A stretch of 64,000 nt of DNA, taken from Monomorium pharaonis (lineage: Eukaryota; Arthropoda; Insecta; Hymenoptera; Formicidae). Location: contig NC_050474.1 of NCBI RefSeq assembly GCF_013373865.1, positions 453,501-517,500 on the forward strand, written 5' to 3'. Of this stretch, positions 11,236 through 23,645 are shown one piece after another. Each line of letters begins with the position of its first letter. Positions within the stretch are counted from its first letter, which is position 1. Made by a program: the position numbers and the translations under genes. The notes beneath the pieces are model-generated. The model worked only from the letters and a program-made list of their open reading frames with translations, was not told where the DNA came from and made no database searches.

Positions 11236-13859
11236 ATGGCTGCCGCGAGTCGCTACGTCGCGACGTGCACGTTTCTGATGGTACTCTCGTTGTTGGTGGA
11301 GACAGGTAAGGTTGACGCAAGACGCGCTTTGGGTGGGGCATACCGTCTTCTTTCAGTTCTTTCCCTTATCTCTCATAGTTTTTAAGCGCGGGTACAAGGA
11401 ACGAATCTTTCGACGAGTGCCGCGGAAAAGTCAAGTGGCCTCAGGGTCAAAGACGTCAAGACGCGGTTGCACTCTTTCTGTGGAAGAAATAGATCTCGGT
11501 CCGCTTAATGATCTATGTAATTTATTATCAGATTTCAGGACAGAAGTTTATAATTTTGTACAATGTAAACAATACAATACATACACTGAGAAAAAAAGTT
11601 GACTAATTTTTTTAACTTGACTATTTTTTCTCAGTGTATAGATAAAAAATTTTTTTATACAAGGTGCTTTGTGTTCGGGAAAATTAATAATAGATCAATA
11701 ATATGCTCTTTCTAAATTTTTGTTATATTGTAGAATAAGAGTATAGCATCTGTATGCCATCATTTGTTCTTCATTTGACACATAATTGAGCAACAAGATT
11801 ATGCTGGAAGATGTCATTTCTTTCCTTTATATAATTTGACAGAATTATTTTTTTATCCAGGATATGGCATACGGTGCTATCAATGTAACAGCGTCAGCAG
11901 CGAGTATCCATTTCAGTGTAATGAATTCCTGACGAGCGACAATGATCTTGAACCTGATCCATGTGATGATGTTTACGGAGCGCAGTATTGTGTCAAGCAT
12001 ATAGGCCGTTTTGAGGGTAAACAGCAACAAGGATATTTTATCAACAACTTTTGCTTGGGAAACTAACAGAATGGCAACACGGAGAAAATGGACATTTTTC
12101 TAACAATTGTACTTCACACACAGATTAATCAAACACGCTGGCGACTCTGCATCAAACTGAATCTATATTCTTTTCAGATCTTTCCAACCTGCTGGATCAT
12201 ATTTATACATTTAAGATATTGGAATGCATTCATAAATAAATTGCCAAGCAATTTTTTAAATATATATTTATATATATCTTGTTTATTTGCAACAAACGGC
12301 ATGACTTGGACGACAAAGTTTTCTAATTTAATGTTTTCAATTATTATGAATATTATCTTAAAATTATTATATTAAAATATAAATATTGTATTAATATTTT
12401 TAAGTGCAATTTTAATGTAACGATTTGGTTTCTTGATTGTAACAACTGATTGGAACAAAAAGATTATTAGCTCTGCTTGGTGTATTAAATTCTCATTAGT
12501 TTTATTTTTACAGATGACTAAAAGACAATTATGGCAAATAAACGTGATATGTAGGTTTAATTATCATGTTTAATTTTATTTAATAAAAATGAAATAATTT
12601 GCATTCGAATGATCTTTTATGTTGGAACAAATTCATCTACTAACTATAGCTCCATTTCTTATTATTGCAGTAGATCATAATTTTTAAGGATATCCAAGAG
12701 TTTGTTCATAATTATTGTTTCATGACATATAATTGGGAAACTTGTATAACATCTATTGCTATGTAGTTTTGATTAGAAATTTAATTACTATTTTTTTAAT
12801 TAAGCGATGACCTTGGATTGCTATCAGTGCACATCGGCGGATGATTGGAAATGCATGGATAGCGAACTGGTTAAAAATATCTTGATGCCGAGAAATTGTA
12901 GTCACGTGTATGGGGCGCGTTATTGCATCAAATCAATCGGCCGTTACGGAGGTTTTATATCAAAATATTGTTTTTTATCGTCGAGTGTGCATGAATGTTC
13001 CTACCTGAATCATTCCACGTATGAAATAATAATTTATTGAAACGAAGCTTAAGAAAATTTCGAGATTAAAATACAGAGATTTGCAACATTAATATCGGCG
13101 ATATATTGTTTTAAATATTGATTCTTATCAATTCATATCAGCCGTGAACTTTCAGTTTATCATGAAACATTTATTAAGGATGAGGAATAGACTTTTTTGC
13201 ACTTTTGTTTTCTAAAAAGTGATCGTTTTGATATGAACTTCGACTCCGACTTTCTTTTACTTATATATTTTATTTTCGGTTTCTAAAACAAACTTAGCTA
13301 ACAAAGTTGACTTTTTTGTCATTGAAAGAAATCGATATTTTTGAAAATAAATGTTAATTATTTTCTACAAAATGCAAATACAATAATAAATGTATATATG
13401 CATGTATCACGCTTTTTTTTATCAATTAAATATGCACATGCACATATAAAATCTGCTTTTCACTCTCTCATTCTTAAAATTAACTTTCAAATCTAAATTA
13501 ACAAAAAGACATTTGAATGAACAAACTTTCTAATAGAACAGTCGCATATTATATATCTTAAGATATGATAAATTTTAAATCTCTTTTAAACATGTTTAGA
13601 ATAAGTATAATGCATAATTAACGTTACACCTTCGGAATCAGGTGGCATCGGTACAAAGCGATTTTGCTCATCCGTGCACATGGGAAACTACTGTGACTAC
13701 GTAAAACAGCCGGGTGACAAGCTGACTTATCGCACTTGTGTATTCACGTGTTCCGATGACGGATGCAATTCATCGATATCCTTTGTGCCGAATGCAATGT
13801 ATATATGGATTATGCCAGCGAGCTTAATTGTAGCTTGGAAAAAGCTGTTTCACAGGTAG
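11236..13859 (+). CDS. GPI-anchored Ly6/uPAR (three-finger) protein with alternative middle exons
   Basis: A secreted, probably GPI-anchored three-finger protein; insect members act at septate junctions or on ion channels, but this one's role is unknown. Exon 1 (11236-11305) encodes a signal peptide (MAAASRYVATCTFLMVLSLL). The middle exon exists in two versions, 11861-12016 and 12805-12951, both beginning and ending in the same phase. Exon 3 (13642-13859) ends the domain with CVFTCSDDGCNSS and a hydrophobic tail suited to GPI attachment. Either middle exon gives the ten cysteines of a Ly6 domain, five from it and five from exon 3, and a product of 147 or 144 residues. Using both in series is phase-possible but would give 15 cysteines, so alternative use is the better reading. 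Confidence 0.85.
11581..11639. repeat. Palindrome with ATACACTGAGAAAAAA arms
   Basis: Perfect 16-bp inverted arms (ATACACTGAGAAAAAA) at 11581-11596 and 11624-11639 enclose 27 bp containing AAGTTGACTAATTTTTTTAA. It looks like two transposon ends joined without an interior. It lies in the first intron of the Ly6 gene. Confidence 0.7.
11861..12016 (+). other. Ly6 alternative exon 2a
   Basis: 156 bp after a TTTTTTATCCAG acceptor and before GTAAAC. It encodes GYGIRCYQCNSVSS...PCDDVYGAQYCVKHIGRFE, with five cysteines. It starts with two bases completing a codon and ends with one, exactly like exon 2b. Confidence 0.8.
12805..12951 (+). other. Ly6 alternative exon 2b
   Basis: 147 bp after a TTTTTTTAATTAAG acceptor and before GTTTTA. 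It encodes a homologue of exon 2a: LDCYQCTSADDWKC...NCSHVYGARYCIKSIGRYG. The five cysteines and the VYGA-YC-K-IGR core are conserved, while the loop between the third and fourth cysteines differs strongly. Its donor is weaker than that of 2a. Confidence 0.75.
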
Positions 13860-16237
13860 AAGCTTCTCTGAGAACCTTAATGTTAAGAGTCTAACAAATT
13901 TATTGTTTATTGTTATCAACGAATCTCTCTTACGCCTTTCTTTAAATTTTTTTAAACATAAGTATTCAAATAATAAATTTTTAATCGCTGCCAACTTCAA
14001 ACGTCATATAAACGTCAGGAGCTTATATAATTAAAAATTAATTTTATTTTTTAGGACAATAATATATTTATATATCTTATTATATATTTATATATTTAAT
14101 TTTTTTGTATATTTCATATATTTAATAATGTAATAGACTATTCCTAACAAAACGATGAACTGAAGTGAGATACGTCCGTCCATTCATAATAAATATAAAA
14201 TTCTAAAAGAGCATTTTATATTAAGATACATTTATAATTTGCACTTTTATATATATTATATTGCACTTTTTTATCTTGACTATGTGTACCGACATAATAT
14301 ATATAATTAACTATTATGCATAAATTTTAAACAATATTTTTGCTTATATATTAATGAATAATAATACGTTTTATATACATAATTTTATAATTGTTTTATT
14401 TTTATTATGAGATCCTGCCATGTGTCATACAGTATATTCCTTGCCCTTATGCATAAATTTAACAGGTACCTAACACGCTGACAATAAATTGGCCTGTAAT
14501 TTGCGAGATGACGTTCTTTGGTATTTTCTTGTTTAATGGATAGCATTATACGATTGGATCTCGATAATATATTTAATTGACATGTAATATTACATATTAA
14601 TCACGATACACTCATATGCGCGTCATACTACATTAGAAGTAAATTCATAAATTGTAGTGAATTTATATAATAAATTTGTTACATCACGAAAACGAATTGA
14701 CCTTTTTATAAATATCATAGAAATTACTTCCAATATGAATACTGAAAATATATATAAATATTACAAATTATCTTGCAATATGTGTATATTAATGTCTATA
14801 AAACGCACTCTAATAAAACACATATAACCTCATGCTCTCAAAGATATTGCATATCTAAAAATAAGATTTAATATATCTTATTTGCGAGTAATTAAAACTA
14901 ATGATGATTACAAATTAAACAACTAGTAAAGAAAGACTAGGGAATGCTACGTCACATGTTATATCAACGTTTTAGATTTTATTTTTATTGTATTTTGCAA
15001 ATAATGAAATGTGTATATATTATGCTCGCAAACGCGATATGTGAAATGTAGCATCCAGGTACTATATATCTTATTTATCCATGGTATAAATGCATAATTG
15101 TATGAAAAATACGTATGTATGTATATATAAATCATTACATGACTTGATTACTGTTATTAAGTGGAAAAATTCTGTATGTGATTCTCAGGGCTACAAGACT
15201 AATATTAAAAAATAAGTTCTAACACATTTGCTATCGTATCTCTTTTAAGTTAGCTCAAATGAATTAAACTGATAAACGCTACATTTCCTAAAAATATACG
15301 TATATGTACCACTTGCATCATTTATATACATTGTTCAATGATCTCGTTAGTTTTACGCCATACTGTGCATTTACCGTATAAAATAAATTTTTACGCTAAT
15401 TTTTTTGTCAGACTAACCACGACATTTATTAGGTATTATCACTGCATTAGATTTTAAGATCTTATCGCCATCGACATCACGGCAGTGGATGGCAGTGAAA
15501 AATGTATGCGATAGCAAAATGCTTAATACATTAATGCGCTAGTCCACTCACATGTATAGTAGCTTTACATATTACAATAAATCGGCAACAAAATTTATTT
15601 TACATGTTGTAAAGAACAAATTTATAATGTAAATAGAACCAATAATAATCAACATGATAATACGCAAAAAAATATTGTCTTTCGAAGTATCTATTTTTCT
15701 AATGAAGTAATACATTAAATAATATATTAGTTAAATAACTAATAATCAGGCGAAATAGTAATAGAAAAAAATAAACAATTAACAGACTAGTACTAACGTA
15801 ATATCGTTTTCAAAGTAAAATATGTTATTTAACTGATAACATTACCTATACGCTGCCATTTGTCAAAAAGTATGTGCTTCTCTTTTTCCGACTTACGCAT
15901 TTAAATATGCGTGAACAGGTACAATTTTCATGTAACAAATGCAGCCTATGTTTTTTGTTCCCTTTCGTGATCAATATGATAATTTTATTCTACATAAAAA
16001 TTGTAGATATTCCCAGAAAAGTTAGTAAAAATTGTTTTGTGCTAATATTCCTTTGTATATGAGTATGACAAAGCTAAAATCTCCTAAGCGTAAGTTAGTA
16101 TAAAATTCTCATAAGCTTAGGCTCTTTATCATTAGTAGCGGTGCGTAAATATTCTACTTTAAGTATTGATTGCTAATCACATGAAGCAGGAAAGCTGAAT
16201 TTTATTCGAAGCTGATATTGACGCAAATTTATAAATT
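13860..16237. other. AT-rich intergenic region between convergent genes
   Basis: The Ly6 3' UTR lies at the left and the coronin 3' UTR at the right. The rest is AT-rich DNA with no open frame, repeat or RNA gene that I can support. Confidence 0.6.
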
Positions 16238-19200
16238 TCATTGACGCTGCAATTTTCGTATTTGGTCCTCTAACTCCTTAACACGCAATTGGCTATTAGC
16301 GAGCTGCCGTCGTACCAGCCTCAATTCGTCGGTTTGACGAGCAAATGCCAAACGAAGTTCTGCTTCATTATTCGGAACATCCACAGTCTCCATAATTTTA
16401 TTGTCATTAAGCGAAGACGATATAATATTTTTCTGATGGAAAAAATCTCATCAAATTAATACAAAATATATAACAAATCCACAATATAATGTCATATATT
16501 ATTTGTACCTGTATAGCAACATTTCCAAACTTTTGCTGAAGTTGCTGGAATTTTGTGCTTTGATTACTAGATGTCTTTTGACTCTTTTCCGACATATCAT
16601 GTAACTCCACCGGCCTATAATCCGGTATCGTTTCCGTAGATAGAAAGGCAAATTTCTTTTTGTTATTTAAATCGGTAGTAGGAGGCAATTGCGGTGGTTT
16701 ATATACTCGTGGCTTATGCGTAGAGATACTCCCGCCTGATAAATAACACAATATGTATTAATATCATAATTCGATAGAATTTTAATACATATTTGGGCAC
16801 GATCACGTGTTACAATATTTGTATAATTATAATATAAAAATGTAGTACCGGTTTTAAGAGAGATTAAGATTGGCGGACTATTCATGCCACTGGTCCAATC
16901 TCTAGCCGACAGTGCGGGACATGTTCCAATTGTATCAGGATATAAATCCTCTTGAAATTGATCGCTCTATAACATACATAATATTTTTTATACGCAAAGA
17001 AAATTTGATAGTTTAAAAAATTGGGCATGTAAACTTGCCTTCCGTGGTACTATCATCGAGATCGGCTCACACATTCCACGAGTTGCATGTAATTTGTAAA
17101 ATCTAAATACTTCGCATAAAGCGGTATTAATGCCTCTTTTCGGCATCACTCCCAATCCTCTCTGAGGATTTCCAGATATAAACTGACTGAGATAATGCAT
17201 CCAGGGTGCTTCGTTAACCACTTCGTAATATCGAATGTTACCATCACCCTGCAGAGAGCAAAAACACAGTAAAAGCTTCAATTCATATTACACCATAGGA
17301 TTCCTTACCTTTCCAGCTAAGAACACCATATTAGTGTCATTATCATAAAATGGAAAAACTACTCCGCTCGACGAATCTATCGTCTCGCACGTCAGCGGTA
17401 TAGTTAGATCATGTTGACTCCATATTGCGTATTGTCGGTCCGAATGTCTGCTAAATCCAGTAGTCAAAAGACGTCCAGAACTACCAAGGAATACTACCTT
17501 GCTCGCTTTCGTACCAGCATGACATACTCCTTCCTGTTAAAATGAAAGTATAGGTGTATTAAAGTTTAATAGAAAAAAAATATAATTTTAACCAGAGAAA
17601 TGATATTTTCTATTAATAAATGTTCATGTCTTTCAGCTTTTGAAAGAATTTACTGTATACAAATTTAATAACATAATTTATTTAATTAATATATTTAATT
17701 TAATAATTATATATATTATTATGTATTATTCGCCGTTATTATACACGATATTAAAAATAATTTATAAAACTAAATAGATGCATTTACAATCATAAATTTG
17801 AACAATTCCTTACCGAAACTACGATACCGGACCTCGGCTCAAAAACGCGCAATTTCTTATCCTTGCAAGTAGTCGCCAATAAGCTGCCATCGCGGTTTAG
17901 GGACATGCTGTAAATCACATCGGGATGCCTATCGATGACGCTTACCGCCTCGCATCTGCTTACATCCCATACGATAACGAGGTGATCGAAGCCGGCGCTG
18001 AAGAGCACATTCTCCGCTACTGGATGCCATTCGATATAAGCGACGCGTCGTTTGTGCCCTTGTAACTCCACCAGCCACTCGGTCAAGTTTCTCGACAATC
18101 CGCCATCGGGTATATGCCATAATTTTATCTACACATAAAAAATCCAAATCGTGATCTCATCCACTTCCTGAAATGCTATTCATATTGGAAAAAAAATCAC
18201 GTTTATAGATACTACTCTAGGTAAAAATTAAATAATTAGTAACTCTACAGTATTTTATGTCATTGTCTAATTTGCGATTTTGTAGGTTGCAAGGTGTTTG
18301 AAATCGAATCAACACTATTTCAATACAAAAAATCTTAAATATTATTTTAAGCTATCACAATTCCATAGTAGCATTCCAGGATTAAATATAGTAACTGGCA
18401 TGAACTTTGAATCACTAGTCTACAGTTCTGTGTATACAGGAATTTTCTGTGGGTTTTGAAGATGCATGCGAGATACTCTTAATCCGATATGCAAAACATT
18501 TCTTACAGTGCAATCATCGGAACAGGACGCGATAATATTGTCATTGAATGGATTCCATTTGATGTCCAAAACAGGACCGGTATGTCCTGTTACTCGGCTG
18601 GCATTAAAGTCAAGACGTCCAGTCTGTAACATTTAGAAAATTACTGATATTATTATGAATAATTTTAGTTGAACACCAATGCGATACCGATGCTGTATGG
18701 AAATCTATAATTAATCGTAAGATACTTATGTGATTGAAATATTCGCGGAGAATTTGTGTCACATTAGCTAATAAAATGTATTTTTGCGCTGAAAAAGGAT
18801 CAATAAATCGATAAAGTAAAGATAACTCACGCGATCCAACGATAACACTAGGAACGCCCCGCCGCCCGCAACCTCCGTCACGACAGCTAGAAATTTTGGA
18901 TTTACGGCGCAGAATTGTGAATCGTGGGCGTTTTTCGTGATCTTGATGTTATCGTAACATTTCTCCCTCTTAGCTGGCACCCCGTAGACGTGCCGAAACT
19001 TGCTGCTTCGAACGCCACGAAACCACGACTGTAAACATTATTAACCCCCACTTTATTACTTCATTTTTTTAAGATATTCCAGTCTTATCACATGTAAAAA
19101 CTTGATCAAATTTTGGGAATAAGTTATAATTAATATATGGTATTTCCAAATTTTTTGATTGTAAGTTTTCTTTCTAGAAACTTTCTAAAATTAAGAGAAA

Positions 19201-21435
19201 GTTTTAAATAATGTTCATAAATAGATGCAATTATACATAATTATTCTTTTAAATATAATGTACTAGTAAAAATATGAGAATTTTACTTGTTACATTTAAT
19301 TCATTGTTCTACTCATTTTTTTTCATTTTTTTTACATCAATATTTATTAATATTATAGAGAAAACATTCTTAAATAATAAACTATTGTTTTTATTATTAA
19401 AATTTTGTCTATTATCTATTGTTTATTTTTTAAATAGCAACATGTGTTGTGTGTTAAAATCTCCTGTATTAAAAGATATATGTATAAATGCAAAATTACG
19501 TCACTTTTCTCCACTTTTTCTGCACTAAGTTGCAGAATCTTTTTAAATTCTTCGAAATGTTCTGATTACAGGGCTCATTGGAATAACGTGAATATTTTTT
19601 CGCAACGTAAAGCCAGACAGTCATGCCAAAAAAAAAAATGAAAAAAATGTATTTGCTCGCGACGACTTTGAAAAAGAAAAAAGGAATTAAAGAAAAATAT
19701 ACCATTCATGTGTATGATCTTCGGGAGGACTCTCTCTTACTCAGAAACCGTGAAAAAGAAAGTTACTGGAGTCACGAACGGAAACATAAATATTTCGTTA
19801 TCGGCTGACAATTGCGGATTTTTCTGCAGACGCTTCTAGGATAAATTCCGCGAGCAACCGACGCGGAACAAATGATGCGCAATGAGGTATAAAAATAATA
19901 ACGTCCAGAAGCTTGTACAAAATGTCAGGTTTCATCTATGATGCGTTCTCGTGCATATTTCTCGCGCGATAATAATTAAATCACGCCGGCGAGTAAAACG
20001 CTACACGATGTTACATACAGTAATTGCAAACAATAATTCCTTTCCGTTTCGTTATTTTGTATGCGAAATTAAAAGCAGAATACTGTAGCAGTTATCATAT
20101 TTTTCTTTCCAAACAAAGATTCTACTTTTAAACAATAGTAAGTGAAAATAGATATGCGATCAATATAACTAATTGTAAGTAAAAAAGAGTCTTATTCGGT
20201 TGGAGTTAGATATTAGAGTCTAGTTTCCGAGTTAATTTATACTGATATGTATATTTCCATGTTATCAGCAAATATCGCGTATCGAATTACCTTAAACCAT
20301 CAATCTTAAAACGCAATTGTAAACTGATGTTAGAATAGCAATATTACAAATTAAATTGACTCAATTTAATAATACCGATGCAACAGACATCTTGTAAGAT
20401 CTAGCTTCAACCGAATAAAGTTCTTTTCTATAACTTATGTGTTATTGTTTTTTTAACTCGTAATTTTTCTTTATCTCAAAACAGCAACGAGTCACACGCT
20501 GTTGTGACTAATTGACGTATTGCACGAATGTGAAACCTCTTGAATTTGTGTGAATCGACGTATTTTTACTGGCATCGCGCGCTGTGTAGCGCGATGAGAT
20601 AGATCAAATTATACGACTTTTTCTCATAAAAAAGAAGATAATCAAGCGGACTACGAGGACTACGTAAAAATCGCGGCGTAAGGAATCTTGGCTCGAGTGA
20701 AGATGTGCAATATCTCCCGAATCTACGAGCCTGTCTTTCATCTCGTAAATTCTCCCTAACACAAATTAAAAATCAAAATTTATTTTAAATTACATAAAAG
20801 ATCTGCATCTAATACACAAAAAGCGCTTTGTTTGTAACTCAAAAATTACCATTATTCTTATAGAGAGAAGATCGAAATCGAAAATAATCGAAGAAAATGT
20901 AGACAGAAACTGTTCGATAGATCTGGGACACCCCGTGTGTTAAATGTGCACGGTATCATAATCAAAATCAATAACCGGTACATTATGTAATAACGTTGTG
21001 GCTTACCCGCTACTACGCAGGTAATGCAATAAGGATGCGATGTTTTACATCCTGATTTCTTCTACGCGCGAATTGTGAACGAAGGGACAGACGTACATGA
21101 AATTTTGACGTAAATTAAAAAGAAAGTATTGGTTCTAATGAAATTTCGATCAATTCTTAGTCGATTTAAAAACTAGACAAATCGCTTAACGTGCACAAGC
21201 ATAGTAATCTTGGTGGAGAGTGGAATCAATTTTTAACAGGATGCAGGTCAAACCGGAAGCTATTCCTCTCATTCGAGACCTATAAGGTTTCCACTTTAAA
21301 CGTGTAATAATCCAAGGATGATCTCTCATACAAATTGCAAGCTCCGATACACGTTCCAGGTGAAAAACGGCGCGTTTCCGTTTGACTTTGATTCTCTACG
21401 TAAAAGTTGGTACTCACCTGTCTATCGTTGGTCAT
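16238..21435 (-). CDS. CORO2: Coronin, CORO2 class
   Basis: Actin-binding WD-repeat protein that regulates Arp2/3-dependent actin turnover. Coding exons, 5' to 3' on the minus strand: 21435-21418, 19028-18831, 18623-18507, 18128-17814, 17533-17309, 17248-17039, 16966-16849, 16735-16509 and 16432-16238, giving 540 residues. Exon 2 carries the coronin signature SWFRGVRSSKFRHVYGVPAK, then AVNPKFLAVVTEVAGGGAFL. WD repeats follow (HTGPVLDIKWNPFNDN, LQGHKRRVAYIEWHP, ATTCKDKKLRVFEPRSG), then GDGNIRYYEV, RGLGVMPKRG and EPISMIVPRK. The last exon is a leucine-rich coiled coil for trimerisation. Wording is nearer to vertebrate CORO2A/B than to CORO1. The first coding exon (MTNDRQ) is inferred only from its GTGAGT donor and phase. 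The intron after 17039 has a GC donor (AAG|GCAAGT). Confidence 0.9.
19029..21417. other. Coronin intron 1
   Basis: About 2.4 kb between the six-codon first coding exon and the body of the coronin gene. It contains an A-rich stretch near 19620-19690. No other coding segment is supported. Confidence 0.5.
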
Positions 21436-23300
21436 GTCTGACGTTAATTGGGACCTGGTGTTCGGGACTGCTGGTGCTCGACGAAAACACGTGCGCGGTG
21501 AGACGTTCGTCGCCAGTGCACAACGGGGATGCGGTAATCGACAAGCCAGGATCCATGCATGTGCAGATGGTTGGAGAAACAAAGAAGAAAGAAAAAGAGA
21601 AAAAAAGAAACAGGGAAGGTAGAAGAAAAAGAAGAGAAGGAGAGAAATAAGAGAAAGAGACACCGGTGTGACTAATATTGCAACCAATTACGAGCCGTTC
21701 TCTCACGTCGCGCTTACTAGAAGAAACAAAAGAAAAAAGAGACACGCGTCTAATTAACAACTCATAAAAATCATAAAATCATACAAGTAAGCTCGCATGG
21801 CCGCTCGCAGTTTCCGGGCGGATACGTAACTAAAGTAAACTCTCTCGGGGGGTAAAAAGGTGGAGAACGATAGTGGGGATTAATTCGTCTAATTAGACTG
21901 GGGCCTGGGGCAGAGTTATCGCGACGATCGCGTCGTTACAGAGACAGCGGCTGATCCTATTAACGAGATCTTCTCTCTTTTCTGAGTGTAACAACCACTT
22001 TCCCTCCAATTCTGAAAGATTCTCCTCAAATGGTCGTAGTTTTCTATCCGCGACCACGATTCAACGAAAGAGAAAAAAGCCTTTGAATCGAAGACCATTC
22101 GCTAATTATCAACTTGAAACCTCCAAGTCGTGAAAATATCCAGTTATTGACACTTTGCTTGTAACAACGCGATCAAAGTTTAATTAACTTATCTCGGTGG
22201 TGCAGGCAGACGAGAGGACAGAAGTTTCTTTGATGACTTATATCACGCAAATTAGATAATCCAGGCCACATGAACTATATGTATACATCATACAGCTACG
22301 AGTTAAAAACGTATTGAAATGCCTCGCCTCTTTTCGACCGGTATCGCCAGTTTTTCTAGCTTTTTGCTGTTATCGAGCCTCTCTATTCGGTCGTAGAGAA
22401 ATGTCATTCACTTTCGATTCGATTATATCGAGGAAAAGAGGTTGTTAACTTGACCCGAAATATTTCAACTCGATCGAATTCCTTCAATCGGTTATTCAGG
22501 TATTTATATATTTAACTTAAATACATAAATGCTTGAATTAAAAAAATTTGACAAGATTGAAAAAATTTAGTCGACTTTTTTTTCTTCAGCTCCGTACGAC
22601 ACGACGATCTATCGGTCAATGATTTTTATAGCGAAGGCATTACGAAACCAAGGCGGTCAAAGAAAAAGCTTAGAAGCTACGTACGGATACCCTACATTTT
22701 ACATACAGGACAACTTCTGCTGACGCTTAATTAAACTGCGATACGTACACATGGATGCGCCATGACGAGCAACGTGCGTCTCTTCACCTTCTCCGTGTAA
22801 TGGTATAATGATCGTAACAGCGAGGCAATTACGAGATCGATCGACACGCACTCGTTGCACAGAAAAGAAGAACTGTCAAGAGGTGTACTAGTGCGAAAGC
22901 CGAGAGCGCTATCGAGCGAGAACGTACGACCACGCCGACCGTTCCGCTTCCACTAACAAAGGCTATGAGAGTGACTATCTAGTCAATCTAGTGCTGGTAG
23001 AGTGCTCAGTGCTCAGTGCTCGCTGACGAAACCTGACGCCTGTTGCTTGTAGTGTCACGTAATGCTTCGCGCACGTTTAGCGACAATAGTAACGAGCCTC
23101 CGGCCGTATCTGTATCAGTAACATTGACCTATGAAGAGTATAAGAGTATGATACTTCTGTGAGTGTGTTTCGTCATTTAGCGACACGAATCAAATCGCAA
23201 GTGGACTACAAGTATCTCGTTTCTACCTTCCGTTTCATCTGTGCTGCTACGCGTCGACGACTCACAACAAACACGTAGAAAGAAAAACAGAAATACAACA
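21436..23300. other. Region upstream of coronin exon 1, probable 5' UTR and promoter
   Basis: Contains a GA-rich stretch at 21580-21660, a repeat at 22434-22584 and a moderately CpG-rich segment at 22750-23290 that could hold the coronin promoter. No open frame is convincing. Confidence 0.35.
22434..22584. repeat. Dispersed repeat with inverted GTTGAC/TTTAACTT ends
   Basis: Begins GAGGTTGTTAACTTGACCCG and carries TTTATATATTTAACTT, as at 9974-10035. It ends with a sequence that, on the other strand, reads AAAAGTCGACTAAATTTTTTC. It appears to be another copy of the family seen at 9974-10272. Boundaries are approximate. Confidence 0.4.
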
Positions 23301-23480
23301 CTCTCTCGAACATACTAACAAAGTCTTACTGGGAATTTTATTCATACCTTATATTTACATCAATTTACATAACAAAGCTGATTAAGACTTATTTATTTTA
23401 GTTTTTATAAACTCTTTTAAAAATTAAAAAAAATTCTTTTTAAAAATAAAATTTGAAAAATGAGTTAAAAAAACAAAATT

Positions 23481-23550
23481 AATTAAGTGAACTTTATTCA
23501 AGCCAGGTTTAAATAAATTAAGTAAACTTTATTCAAACCAGATTTGAAAT
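23481..23550. repeat. Two-copy 35-bp tandem repeat
   Basis: AATTAAGTGAACTTTATTCA, followed by AGCCAGGTTTAAAT, is repeated 35 bp later with four or so substitutions (AATTAAGTAAACTTTATTCA, then AACCAGATTTGAAAT). Confidence 0.75.
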
Positions 23551-23645
23551 TCGGAAATCATTTAACCAAGTTTAGATTAAAAACAAATCATGTGTTTCAC
23601 AGAAAACATTTTTATTAATAAATCATAGTATAAGTATTACCTGAT

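Noticed and set aside
21280..21760. Minus-strand frames rich in Phe, Leu and Ser
   Set aside because: They translate a GA-rich tract. Only the short MTNDRQ segment at 21418-21435 is kept, as the inferred coronin start.
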